Source: Verrucomicrobiota bacterium (GTDB lineage: Bacteria > Verrucomicrobiota > Verrucomicrobiia > Chthoniobacterales > JAFAMB01). Taken from it: 33,957 bases of DNA. Position 1 is the stretch's first letter. Each line of letters begins with the position of its first letter. The notes beneath the pieces are model-generated. The model saw nothing but the letters and a program-made list of their open reading frames with translations, searched no databases and was not told the DNA's origin. Made by a program: the position numbers and the translations under genes. Location of the stretch: positions 1 to 33,957 of the forward strand of contig JAFBAP010000160.1 of assembly GCA_019247695.1 (NCBI GenBank), read 5' to 3'. Positions 25,917-33,551 of the stretch are shown piece after piece.

Positions 25917-27905
25917 TCAGAAGCCGACCGTCCACTCTTCCAGCAGCGCTGCCGGGATCTCCTTCAAAAACCGGCTGGGGCGTTGCAACCTTTGGTCGGG
26001 GGCGCCATTGGGCCAGCTCAACGGGTGGGTAAGGTAGAGCTCGTCTTTGGCGCGAGTGACGGCCACGTAAAAAAGGCGGCGCTCCTCTTCCACGGCCTCC
26101 AGGGAATCAAGCGACCGCGAGCTGGGAAACATGCCGTCGGTCATCCAGATGACGAACACCACGCGCCATTCGAGCCCTTTGGCCTGATGGATCGTCGAGA
26201 GCGTCACTTTTTCGGTTTCCTCCTCGCCGCCGATGTTTTCGGTATCTCCCGTGGCCATGAGGGAGAGCTGGCTCAGGAACTCGACGGCATCGGAAAACGT
26301 CCGCGCGAAACTTTCGAGTGTGGCGAGGTCCTCCCGGCGCTGCTCGTAATTGGCGTACTTGGTTTGAAGGTAGTCGTCGTAAACGGCTTCCAGGATTGTA
26401 CGGATCATCTGGGCCGGCCCGGCCGGTTTACCTTCCGGGGCAATTTCGTCGAGCGTGTAGATCAATTGCTGCCATGCGCGCCTGGATCGTTCACTTACGG
26501 AGCCATGCGCCAGCCACGAACTGAATTTTGTCCGGTCCGCTTCAGGCGCACCGTTGAGCTGTCCCCAAAGCTTTTCCGCCGTTTTGGCCGCCACTCCCGG
26601 CAGGAGACGCACCATGCGTTTAAAGGCCACTTCGTCGGCTGGGTTGATCACGAACTTCATGAACGCCGCCACGTCTTTGATGTGCGCCTGTTCGAAAAAG
26701 CGCAGCCCGCTGGTGATGAAGAACGGAATTCCGGCCCGGGTAAAGGCGAGCTGTACCTCCAGGGACTGGTAATGAGCCCGGTAGAGCACGGCCATTTCGT
26801 TCAGTTCGACGCCTTCGTCGCGCAACTCGAGAACCCGTTGAGCCACGAAGTTGGCCTGCTGGTTGTTATCCAGCAGCGGGACGACCGCCGGCTTGAGGGC
26901 GCTTTCGGGCCGGTTGGCGTGCAGGGTCTTGAAGAATTGCTTCGTGTTGGCCTGGATGGCCGCGTTCGCCACGGACAGAACTTCCGGCACACTCCGGTAA
27001 TTGGTCTCAATCTTGTAAATCACCGCCTCGGGGTAGCGCTTCGGAAAATCGAGGATGTTCTGGTAATTGGCCCCGCGCCACGAATAGATGGACTGCGCGT
27101 CGTCACCGACCACCATCAGGCTGCGGTGACGCTGGACGATGAGGTCGACGAAATCGGCCTGGAGTTTGTTGGTGTCCTGGTATTCGTCGACCAGCACAAA
27201 CTGGAAACTGCGCTGGTAGAACTCGGCGATACCTGGATTCTCCCGGAGCAACCGGACGGTTTTAACCAGCAGGTCGTCAAAATCCATCGCGTTAGCGGCC
27301 CGTTTTCGCGCCTCGTATTGTTCCTGGATGGAGGCGATCTCGGCGGTCAGGGGGGCGAAACGTTTGTAGCGCTGGGCGAGCACGACCGGCAGCGGCCGTT
27401 CCGTGTTCAAGGCAAAGCTGAACATGTCGGCCATCACTTCCGCCGTGGGAATCCGGACCTGCCGGGTATCGATGCCGGAACTCGCAATGACGGCGCTCAA
27501 CAGGTCCTGCTGATCTTCACGGTCCATGATTGTGAACCCGGGCCGGAAGCCGACCTCCTGAGGATGCCGGCGGAGAAGACGATTCCCAACCGAATGAAAG
27601 GTGCCGCCCCAGATTGCCCGGGTCTCGAGCGGCAGCAGCGTTTGCACCCGCGCCAGCATTTCGCGAGCCGCCTTATTGGTAAAAGTCAGCAGGAGAATGC
27701 TTTGAGGCTCCACGCCGTTGTCCAGCAGCCAGGCAACCCGGTAAGTCAGGGTTCGCGTTTTCCCGCTGCCCGCGCCGGCCAGAACCAGAGCGGGTCCGGG
27801 AGACGCCGTCACGGCGGCGTATTGCTGGTCGTTCAGTTCCGCCCGGTAATCAATCGAACTCGCGGCGACCGTCGGCAGCTGTTTGAGGTGATATTCGCGA
27901 GGCAT
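25917..27905 (-). CDS. UvrD/Rep/PcrA-type superfamily 1 DNA helicase
   Basis: This 662-residue ATP-dependent 3'-5' DNA helicase has all SF1A motifs visible: Walker A GAGSGKT (about 43-49), TFTNKAAREM (Ia), GTFHSVGNRLLRR, Walker B VDEYQDT, motif III GDDAQSIYSWRGA, YRSVPEVL (IV), STIHQAKGLEWRVVF (V) and RRLFYVAVTRAKDELYL (VI). Its length is close to Rep; it lacks the long C-terminal extension of UvrD/PcrA. Members act in replication restart, repair and removal of bound proteins. It stands alone between two word-repeat clusters, so it is probably transcribed on its own. Confidence 0.93.
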   Translation of the reverse strand: MPREYHLKQLPTVAASSIDYRAELNDQQYAAVTASPGPALVLAGAGSGKTRTLTYRVAWLLDNGVEPQSILLLTFTNKAAREMLARVQTLLPLETRAIWGGTFHSVGNRLLRRHPQEVGFRPGFTIMDREDQQDLLSAVIASSGIDTRQVRIPTAEVMADMFSFALNTERPLPVVLAQRYKRFAPLTAEIASIQEQYEARKRAANAMDFDDLLVKTVRLLRENPGIAEFYQRSFQFVLVDEYQDTNKLQADFVDLIVQRHRSLMVVGDDAQSIYSWRGANYQNILDFPKRYPEAVIYKIETNYRSVPEVLSVANAAIQANTKQFFKTLHANRPESALKPAVVPLLDNNQQANFVAQRVLELRDEGVELNEMAVLYRAHYQSLEVQLAFTRAGIPFFITSGLRFFEQAHIKDVAAFMKFVINPADEVAFKRMVRLLPGVAAKTAEKLWGQLNGAPEADRTKFSSWLAHGSVSERSRRAWQQLIYTLDEIAPEGKPAGPAQMIRTILEAVYDDYLQTKYANYEQRREDLATLESFARTFSDAVEFLSQLSLMATGDTENIGGEEETEKVTLSTIHQAKGLEWRVVFVIWMTDGMFPSSRSLDSLEAVEEERRLFYVAVTRAKDELYLTHPLSWPNGAPDQRLQRPSRFLKEIPAALLEEWTVGF

Positions 27906-28065
27906 CTTAACGCGTTACTGATAACTGGTAACGGGTAACTAGTAACCGGTTATCAGGGATTCGTCACCAGCTACCCGTTACTCATTACCCGCTACCCGTT
28001 ACGCGTTACGCGTTACTCATTACCCGTTACCCGTTACCCGTTACGCGTTACCGGTTACCGGTTCC
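27906..28065. repeat. Heptamer array R4 (CCCGTTA / TAACGGG)
   Basis: A degenerate 7-bp tandem array is clearest from about 27968 to 28063, where roughly thirteen consecutive 7-mers read CCCGTTA, CGCGTTA, CTCATTA or close variants. The first part (27908-27955) has the same words partly in the opposite orientation. It fills the space between the helicase start and the sulfate-binding-protein gene, and supplies that gene's TAA stop codon (28055-28057). Confidence 0.75.
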
Positions 28066-29128
28066 AGATCCGGTGGAAGAGGCCGTCATCCGCAAAGAAC
28101 ATTTGCCGGACCGCGCCCCACCCTCCGAACGCCTGGTCCACGTCGATCAACTCGGCCGATGGGTATTTTCCCTGATACTGCGCCGCGACGGCCGGATCAT
28201 TCGGCCGGTAATAAAACCTGGCCGCAATCTGCTGGGCTTCGGTTGAGAAGAGAAAGTCCAGGTAAGCCTGCGCCAATTCCCGGTTGTGGTGTTCCTGTAC
28301 CGCGGGTTCCACCAGGGCGACCGGAAAATCAACCGGCATGGTGAGCGGCGGGACAACCACGTCGATCTGATCCGAACCGAACCGGGACCGGATCAGGCCG
28401 GCCTCAGCCTCATACGTCAGCAACACGTCACCCGTGCCGTGCGCGGCAAAAGTCGTGGTGGCACCTCTCGACCCGGTATCGAGCGTCGGCACGCGCCGGC
28501 AAAACTCTTGCAGGAACGTTTCGGCCGCCTTTTGGTCCCCGCCGGACGCCCGCAGGGCGTACCCGTAAGCGCCGAGAAAAGCGTACCGTGCGGTTCCGCT
28601 CGTCTTCGGGTCCGCCACGATGATTTCCGTTCCCGGCTTGACCAGGTCGTTCCAGTTTCTGAGGCTTTTCGGATTGCCGGCCCGGACGACAAAGACAATG
28701 ACGGAGCGATACGGCGATGCGTGGTAGGGAAAACGGGTGGCCCAATCCGGCGCGACCCGTCGGGCACGCACCAGGACGTCGATATCAGTCACCTGATTGA
28801 GCGTCACAACGTCGGCCTCCAGGCCGTCGATGATCGCCCGAGCTTGAACGCTGGAGCCGGCATGCGACTGCTCAATTTCCGGCTCGTTACCGGTACGTTG
28901 CCGCCAGACCCCGGCGAACGCGGCGTTGACGTCGCGGTAAAACTCGCGCGAGAGGTCGTAAGACGCATTCAGCAGCGTGTCGGCCTGAACAGAAAATGCC
29001 GCCACAGCAAATGCCACAAATGCCACAAGCGGATACACCGTGGCGAGTAACGGGTAACGCGTAACGCGTAACGGGTGCCGAGCAGGGTTCGGAGTTCGGG
29101 GTTTGGAGTTCGGAATTCGGAGAGGCAT
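28055..29128 (-). CDS. Sulfate/thiosulfate ABC transporter substrate-binding protein
   Basis: This periplasmic binding protein of the Sbp/CysP family captures sulfate or thiosulfate for import. Family landmarks are LLNASYDLSREFY (52-64), the QSHAGSSVQARAIIDGLEAD stretch starting about residue 85, and DPKTSGTARYAFL with GSRGATTTF further on. The mature domain should start after VQA (47-49). The N-terminus is odd. From ATG 29128, residues 1-45 are encoded by three word-repeat families, including the hydrophobic core LVAFVAFAVAAF (34-45). A GTG at 29038 is a possible internal start. No ribosome site is evident, and no permease or ATPase gene for this transporter is nearby. Confidence 0.85.
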   Translation of the reverse strand: MPLRIPNSKPRTPNPARHPLRVTRYPLLATVYPLVAFVAFAVAAFSVQADTLLNASYDLSREFYRDVNAAFAGVWRQRTGNEPEIEQSHAGSSVQARAIIDGLEADVVTLNQVTDIDVLVRARRVAPDWATRFPYHASPYRSVIVFVVRAGNPKSLRNWNDLVKPGTEIIVADPKTSGTARYAFLGAYGYALRASGGDQKAAETFLQEFCRRVPTLDTGSRGATTTFAAHGTGDVLLTYEAEAGLIRSRFGSDQIDVVVPPLTMPVDFPVALVEPAVQEHHNRELAQAYLDFLFSTEAQQIAARFYYRPNDPAVAAQYQGKYPSAELIDVDQAFGGWGAVRQMFFADDGLFHRIWNR

Positions 29129-29288
29129 CCTGGGTGCTGGAGGCTGGTGTGAAGTGAAATGCCACGAGTAAAGAACGGCAACGCTGCCCGGCCGTCCCTT
29201 AATCTGTGTAGTCCGTGGATGTTCTCTCTCTCTTCTTCTGCGTTGTCTGCGTGTTCTGCGGATAATTTTTCTGCGTAATCTGTGGATG
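28994..29288. repeat. Word-repeat cluster R5
   Basis: In forward order: ATGCCACAA 9-mers (28994-29028), TAACGGG/TAACGCG 7-mers (29046-29075), TTCGGAG-type 7-mers (29088-29123), an isolated ATGCCACGA (29159-29167), a CTTAATCTGTGTAGTC word (near 29199-29214), and TTCTGCG words (29231-29280). The first three arrays overlap the 5' end of the sulfate-binding-protein frame. The remainder fills the space up to the livF stop at 29291. Confidence 0.7.
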
Positions 29289-29290
29289 CT

Positions 29291-30001
29291 CTAAGCGCCG
29301 CCCAGGTAGGATTCGCGCACGAGGCTGCTGGCCCTCAGCTTGCTCGAGGCATCCTCAAGGATGATGCGGCCCGTTTCCAGCACGTAACCGTAATCGGAAA
29401 TTTCCAGGGCGAGGTTCGCGTTCTGTTCCACCAGCAGGATCGTGATGCCGAGTTCACGGTTAATTTCAACGATCTTGGCGAAAATCGTCTTCACGAGGAT
29501 CGGCGCGATCCCGAGCGACGGTTCGTCCAGCATCAGAAACCGCGGCTTGCTCATCAAGGCGCGGCCGATGGCGAGCATCTGCTGTTCGCCGCCGCTCAGG
29601 GTGCCTGCCACCTGGTGCTCGCGTTCTTTAAGCCGCGGAAAGGTGTTGAAGACGTAATCGTAATCTTTCTTCAGACCATCTTTGTCCGACCGGCGGTAAG
29701 CGCCCATCCGCAGATTCTCCAGGACCGTCAGGTTCGAGAAAATCATCCGGCCTTCAGGCACTTGCGTCACGCCGAGCGCGACGATCCGGTGCGGCGGACG
29801 GTTGGTGATGTCCTCACCTCCCAGCAGGATTTTGCCGGCGCGCGCCTTCAGAAGCCCGGAAATGGCGCGCAGGGTTGTCGATTTGCCGGCCCCATTGCTG
29901 CCGACCAGCGTGATGATTTTTCCTTTCTCGACCTTGAGGCTGATCCGGTGCAGTGCGGTGATCGAGCCGTAGGCGACTTCGAGGTCCTGGACTTCCAGCA
30001 T
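29291..30001 (-). CDS. livF: Branched-chain amino acid ABC transporter ATPase LivF
   Basis: This 236-residue ATPase has Walker A GSNGAGKST (about 35-43), the signature LSGGEQQMLAIGRAL and Walker B LMLDEPSLGIAP. It energises the LivHM permease for branched-chain amino acids or related substrates. A TTG two codons upstream overlaps the livG stop, but ATG 30001 has GGAAG at good spacing and is preferred. It is the last gene of livHMGF. Confidence 0.92.
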   Translation of the reverse strand: MLEVQDLEVAYGSITALHRISLKVEKGKIITLVGSNGAGKSTTLRAISGLLKARAGKILLGGEDITNRPPHRIVALGVTQVPEGRMIFSNLTVLENLRMGAYRRSDKDGLKKDYDYVFNTFPRLKEREHQVAGTLSGGEQQMLAIGRALMSKPRFLMLDEPSLGIAPILVKTIFAKIVEINRELGITILLVEQNANLALEISDYGYVLETGRIILEDASSKLRASSLVRESYLGGA

Positions 30002-30003
30002 GC

Positions 30004-30780
30004 TCAAGCTTCCGGTTCTTCGCCGAGGTAAGCCTCGATGACCTTCGGGTCCCGCCGGATGGCCTCAGGTGCGCCCTCGGCGATTTTGATGCCGTGATCG
30101 AGCACGTAAATGCGGCGGCAGATGCCCATCACGACCCGCATGTCGTGTTCGACGAGGAGCACGGAGATATCAAACTGCTCCTGGATAAATTCGATCAGGC
30201 GCATCAGGTTTTTCTTTTCGGTGGGCGTCATCCCGGCGGCCGGTTCGTCGAGGAGCAACAATTTCGGGGTGGTTGCCAGGGCGCGGACGATTTCCAGCCT
30301 CCGCTGGTCGCCGTACGGCAGGCTCTTGCACATGACGTCGCGGTGCCGGTCGAGGTTGAAGATTTTAAGCAACTCGAGCGCTTTCGCCTCAATTTGGGCT
30401 TCCTCGGCGCGGAATTTCGCGCCGCGCCACCAGGCATGACGCGGCCCGTGGGCAAGGTGCACATTGAACGCGACGCGTACGTTATCGAAGACGGTCAGCG
30501 AAGGGAACAGGCGGATGTTCTGGAATGTCCTGGCAATGCCTTTTGCCGTGATGACGAACGGTTTCAGGCCGTTGAGGCGTTCGCCGTTAAACACGACCTG
30601 CCCCTCGGTCGGTCGGTAAACGCCGGTGATCATATTGAATACCGTGGTCTTCCCCGCCCCGTTCGGGCCGATCAACCCCACCAGCTCCCGGGGACCAACG
30701 ACCATGGAGAAGTTGGCGACCGCCGTCAGGCCGCCGAAGCGGATCGTGCAATTCTGCAGTTCGAGGGGTTTGCTCGTCAT
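30004..30780 (-). CDS. livG: Branched-chain amino acid ABC transporter ATPase LivG
   Basis: This 258-residue ATPase has Walker A GPNGAGKTT (about 37-45) and a long LivG-type insertion (NVHLAHGPRHAWWRG region). The signature is LPYGDQRRLEIVRAL, Walker B is LLLLDEPAAGM, and the switch region is LLVEHDMRVVMGI. It is the partner of LivF in the heterodimeric motor. ATG 30780 overlaps the livM stop (ATGA). Confidence 0.93.
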   Translation of the reverse strand: MTSKPLELQNCTIRFGGLTAVANFSMVVGPRELVGLIGPNGAGKTTVFNMITGVYRPTEGQVVFNGERLNGLKPFVITAKGIARTFQNIRLFPSLTVFDNVRVAFNVHLAHGPRHAWWRGAKFRAEEAQIEAKALELLKIFNLDRHRDVMCKSLPYGDQRRLEIVRALATTPKLLLLDEPAAGMTPTEKKNLMRLIEFIQEQFDISVLLVEHDMRVVMGICRRIYVLDHGIKIAEGAPEAIRRDPKVIEAYLGEEPEA

Positions 30781-31796
30781 TTCGGCCGGGTGCGGATGAG
30801 GCGCCGGCGCACGGCGCTCGGATCGCCGAAGAGTCCTTCGGGCCGGGTGAGCATGAGGACTATCAGCAGCAATGAGTAAACGATAAGCCGGTTTTCCAGG
30901 AGGCCCTGGAACGCCGGCGGCATAAAGCTCGTGTGCGCCAGGGCCCGCAGAATTTCGGGCAGGATGGTGAGCAGGGCGGCTGCCAGGATTACCCCGAGGG
31001 TGCTGCCCATGCCGCCCAGGATGACCATGACCACCACGTCCACCGACCGGAAGAAATTGAAGCCTTCAGGCGTGATGAACGCTTTGAAATGGGCGTACAA
31101 CGCGCCGGCGATGCCGGCGAAAAATGCTGCGACGACAAAAGCCGCCACCTTATAGCGGGTCGTGTTGATCCCCATGGCCTCGGCCGCGACCTCGTCATCG
31201 CGGACGGTTAAAAATCCGCGCCCGTAGGTGGAGTTGACCAGGCTCAGAACGGTGTAGACGCAGATGCCGGCCAGACCGTACGTCCAAAAGAGGTTCGTGT
31301 AATTGCCCCGGACGCTCAGGCCGCGCGCGGCGCCGAGAAAATCGGTATTAAGGATGGCCGTGCGGATAATTTCACCGAACCCCAGGGTCACGATGGCCAG
31401 GTAATCGCCCCGCAGCCGCAGGGAAGGAATGCCGACGAGCAAGCCGGCCAGGGCAGCCAGCAACCCGCCCAGCAGCATCGAAATGACCAGACAAAGGTTC
31501 GTGGCGACCGGGCCACCGATCCCGCTCAGCGCCCCGGCAATCACGGGATCCAGGTGGTTCGACCAACTGGCGGCCGTATAGGCGCCCACCGCCATAAAAC
31601 CGGCGTGTCCAAGAGAAAACTGGCCGGTGTAACCGTTGACCAGGTTGAGGCTGACGGCGAGGATCACGTTGATGCCGATCGTAATCAGGACGTCATAGTA
31701 GTAGGCAAACGTTCCGGCGAGAACGCCTTCGGTGGTCAGAGATACGGCCAGCAGAAAAAGGAGAAAAGCCCCCAAGCTCAGGCGCGCCCGGCTCAT
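30777..31796 (-). CDS. livM: Branched-chain amino acid ABC transporter permease LivM
   Basis: This 339-residue permease has about nine to ten membrane helices. Characteristic stretches are NLVNGYTGQFSLGHAGFMAVGAY (about 51-73, abbreviated), RLRGDYLAIVTLGFGEIIR and VVMVILGGMGSTLGV. It pairs with LivH to form the channel. It starts at ATG 31796, overlapping the livH stop by four bases. Confidence 0.93.
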   Translation of the reverse strand: MSRARLSLGAFLLFLLAVSLTTEGVLAGTFAYYYDVLITIGINVILAVSLNLVNGYTGQFSLGHAGFMAVGAYTAASWSNHLDPVIAGALSGIGGPVATNLCLVISMLLGGLLAALAGLLVGIPSLRLRGDYLAIVTLGFGEIIRTAILNTDFLGAARGLSVRGNYTNLFWTYGLAGICVYTVLSLVNSTYGRGFLTVRDDEVAAEAMGINTTRYKVAAFVVAAFFAGIAGALYAHFKAFITPEGFNFFRSVDVVVMVILGGMGSTLGVILAAALLTILPEILRALAHTSFMPPAFQGLLENRLIVYSLLLIVLMLTRPEGLFGDPSAVRRRLIRTRPK

Positions 31797-32743
31797 ACTT
31801 TTTCCCGTTCCACCCGTCCCAGCAAGCCGGTCGGCTTGAACAGCAGGATCACGATCAGCACCGCGAAAGCGATGGCATCACGCAACTCCGGCCGGAGGTA
31901 CCCGACCACCAGGGTTTCCAAAATGCCGATGAGCAAGCCGCCGATGGCTGCTCCCGGAATGTTTCCGATGCCGCCCAGCACCGCAGCCACGAACGCCTTG
32001 ATGCCCGGCAGGTTCCCCATCAGCGGCGTGATGGACGGCGAGTCGAGCGAGACCAGGATGCCCGCCGCCGCGGCGAGTGCCGAACCGAGCGCAAACGTAA
32101 AAGAGATGACCACATCGATGTCGACGCCCATCAATGAGCAGGCTGTGGGGTTGAGCGACAGCGCCCGCATGGCCATGCCCAGCTTGGTGCGCATGACGAT
32201 GAACCGGAGCAGAATCAGGAGGACGATCGTGGAGATGATGATGGCCGCCTGGGTGGTCAGGACGGTCAGGTCGCCGAGTCCCTCAATGGGGTGAACCGGG
32301 ATCAGCTGCGGGAAAGGTTTCGGTTCCGCCCCGAAGAAGTACTGCGTCATGTTCTGAATAAAGAGCGAGACGCCGATCGCGGTGATAAGGACCGTCAGAC
32401 GCGGCTGGTTGCGCAGGGGGCGATACGCGATTTTTTCGATGAGCACGCCGATGATGGCGCAGATCGCCATCGAGATGAGCATCACCAGCCCGGCCCCGCA
32501 CGCGATGATGAAAAAGTTCCGGGCCGTAAAGGCGTCGTACTGCTGCAGGGGGATGAACCGGGTAATCAGGGGGGCCACGAGGAACCCGGAAAAGGCGCCC
32601 AGCATGTAAATGTCGCCGTGGGCAAAATTGATAAACCGAAGGACGCCGTACACCATCGTGTAACCGAGGGCGATGAGGGCGTAGATGGATCCCAGGGAGA
32701 TGCCGTTAAGCAGTTGCTGAAGAAAAAGGGTAATTTGTTCCAT
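31793..32743 (-). CDS. livH: Branched-chain amino acid ABC transporter permease LivH
   Basis: This permease of 316 residues is the first of the livHMGF genes. Family features are LNGISLGSIYALIALGYTMVYGVLRFINFAHGD (read in two parts, about 12-45), AYRPLRNQPRL and AAVLGGIGNIPGAAIGG. I start it at ATG 32743; a TTG directly before it is in frame. The gene lies 79 bases after the J-domain gene, close enough for co-transcription. No periplasmic binding-protein gene (livJ/K type) is present in the window. Confidence 0.92.
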   Translation of the reverse strand: MEQITLFLQQLLNGISLGSIYALIALGYTMVYGVLRFINFAHGDIYMLGAFSGFLVAPLITRFIPLQQYDAFTARNFFIIACGAGLVMLISMAICAIIGVLIEKIAYRPLRNQPRLTVLITAIGVSLFIQNMTQYFFGAEPKPFPQLIPVHPIEGLGDLTVLTTQAAIIISTIVLLILLRFIVMRTKLGMAMRALSLNPTACSLMGVDIDVVISFTFALGSALAAAAGILVSLDSPSITPLMGNLPGIKAFVAAVLGGIGNIPGAAIGGLLIGILETLVVGYLRPELRDAIAFAVLIVILLFKPTGLLGRVEREKV

Positions 32744-32822
32744 CAATCAAACACCAGCCCTGCGGATCTCCCCGATTCGTCCTTGGCCGCCATTCTCCCC
32801 GGGTGTTCCCCGCGTTGCAGCT

Positions 32823-33551
32823 TTACCAACCGGTCTCGGCCGGCCGGAACCGGACGATAAGATGTAAGTTGTGGATGCCAAGACGATCGAGGGGTATACG
32901 CGCGATATAGTCTCCCTGCAAGCCGGCAGGGTAATTCACTGTTAACGGATACTCTCCGGTCAAGACTCCATGCCCTTCACAATGGAGGCATTCGCAAGGC
33001 CCGACGTTCCCACGGCCGCCGCACACCCGGCAAATCATCCGTGCCGGCACCAGCAGGCGCACCGCCCCGCCCTCGAACGCCTGCCGGGCCGACAGCGGCA
33101 CTTCCACCTGCAATCCTTCCATCCGCTCCGCTTTCGGCCGGGTCAGCCGGGTAAAATTGCTCCAGAGCCGTTCAAAGGTCTCCTCGAGGGAAGGGGAGCA
33201 AGTCTCGAACGACCGGAACAGCGAGATGTCTTCAAAACCCGCTGCCGATCGGGGCTCCGTCAACGGCTCAGCCTGCTGCCGGCGCAAGATCACGTCCCCC
33301 GATCTTCCCGGCCCGGCGGGACCGCGCCGGATCGGGATTTCATCGGCCCCACCGTCGTAGACAGCTCGCTGGGCCGGGTCGCTCAGCACGGCGTAAGCCT
33401 CCTGGAGTTCCCGGAACGGGGCACTGTCGCCGCCTGAAACGTCGGGGTGAACTTCCAGGGCGCGACGGTGGTAAGCTGATCGGATTTCGTCCGCAGTGGC
33501 TTTCGGGGTCAAACGAAGAATGAGGTAATAATCCTTCTTCATACCGCTCAT
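32823..33551 (-). CDS. J-domain protein with reduced zinc finger (DnaJ-like)
   Basis: This 242-residue co-chaperone-like protein has an N-terminal J domain (about 5-66) with the essential HPD (35-37), which stimulates Hsp70 ATPase activity. A linker follows. A C-terminal part has substrate-domain-like strands and a shortened cysteine region, CRVCGGRG then CLHCEGHG. Canonical DnaJ is about 370-380 residues with four CxxCxGxG repeats; here there are about two. It is therefore a shortened DnaJ-like protein rather than dnaJ itself. ATG 33551 has GGAAG close upstream; ATG 33542 is the alternative. Downstream is livH. Confidence 0.82.
   Translation of the reverse strand: MSGMKKDYYLILRLTPKATADEIRSAYHRRALEVHPDVSGGDSAPFRELQEAYAVLSDPAQRAVYDGGADEIPIRRGPAGPGRSGDVILRRQQAEPLTEPRSAAGFEDISLFRSFETCSPSLEETFERLWSNFTRLTRPKAERMEGLQVEVPLSARQAFEGGAVRLLVPARMICRVCGGRGNVGPCECLHCEGHGVLTGEYPLTVNYPAGLQGDYIARIPLDRLGIHNLHLIVRFRPAETGW

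Noticed and set aside
25824-27938. Long plus-strand open frame of about 700 codons
   Set aside because: It is antisense to the UvrD-type helicase, which has all SF1 motifs. High GC content keeps the opposite strand open. The translation is His/Arg/Gly-rich with no family signature.
27906-28065. Possible CRISPR array
   Set aside because: The units are about 7 bp with no unique spacers, and no cas genes are in the window.
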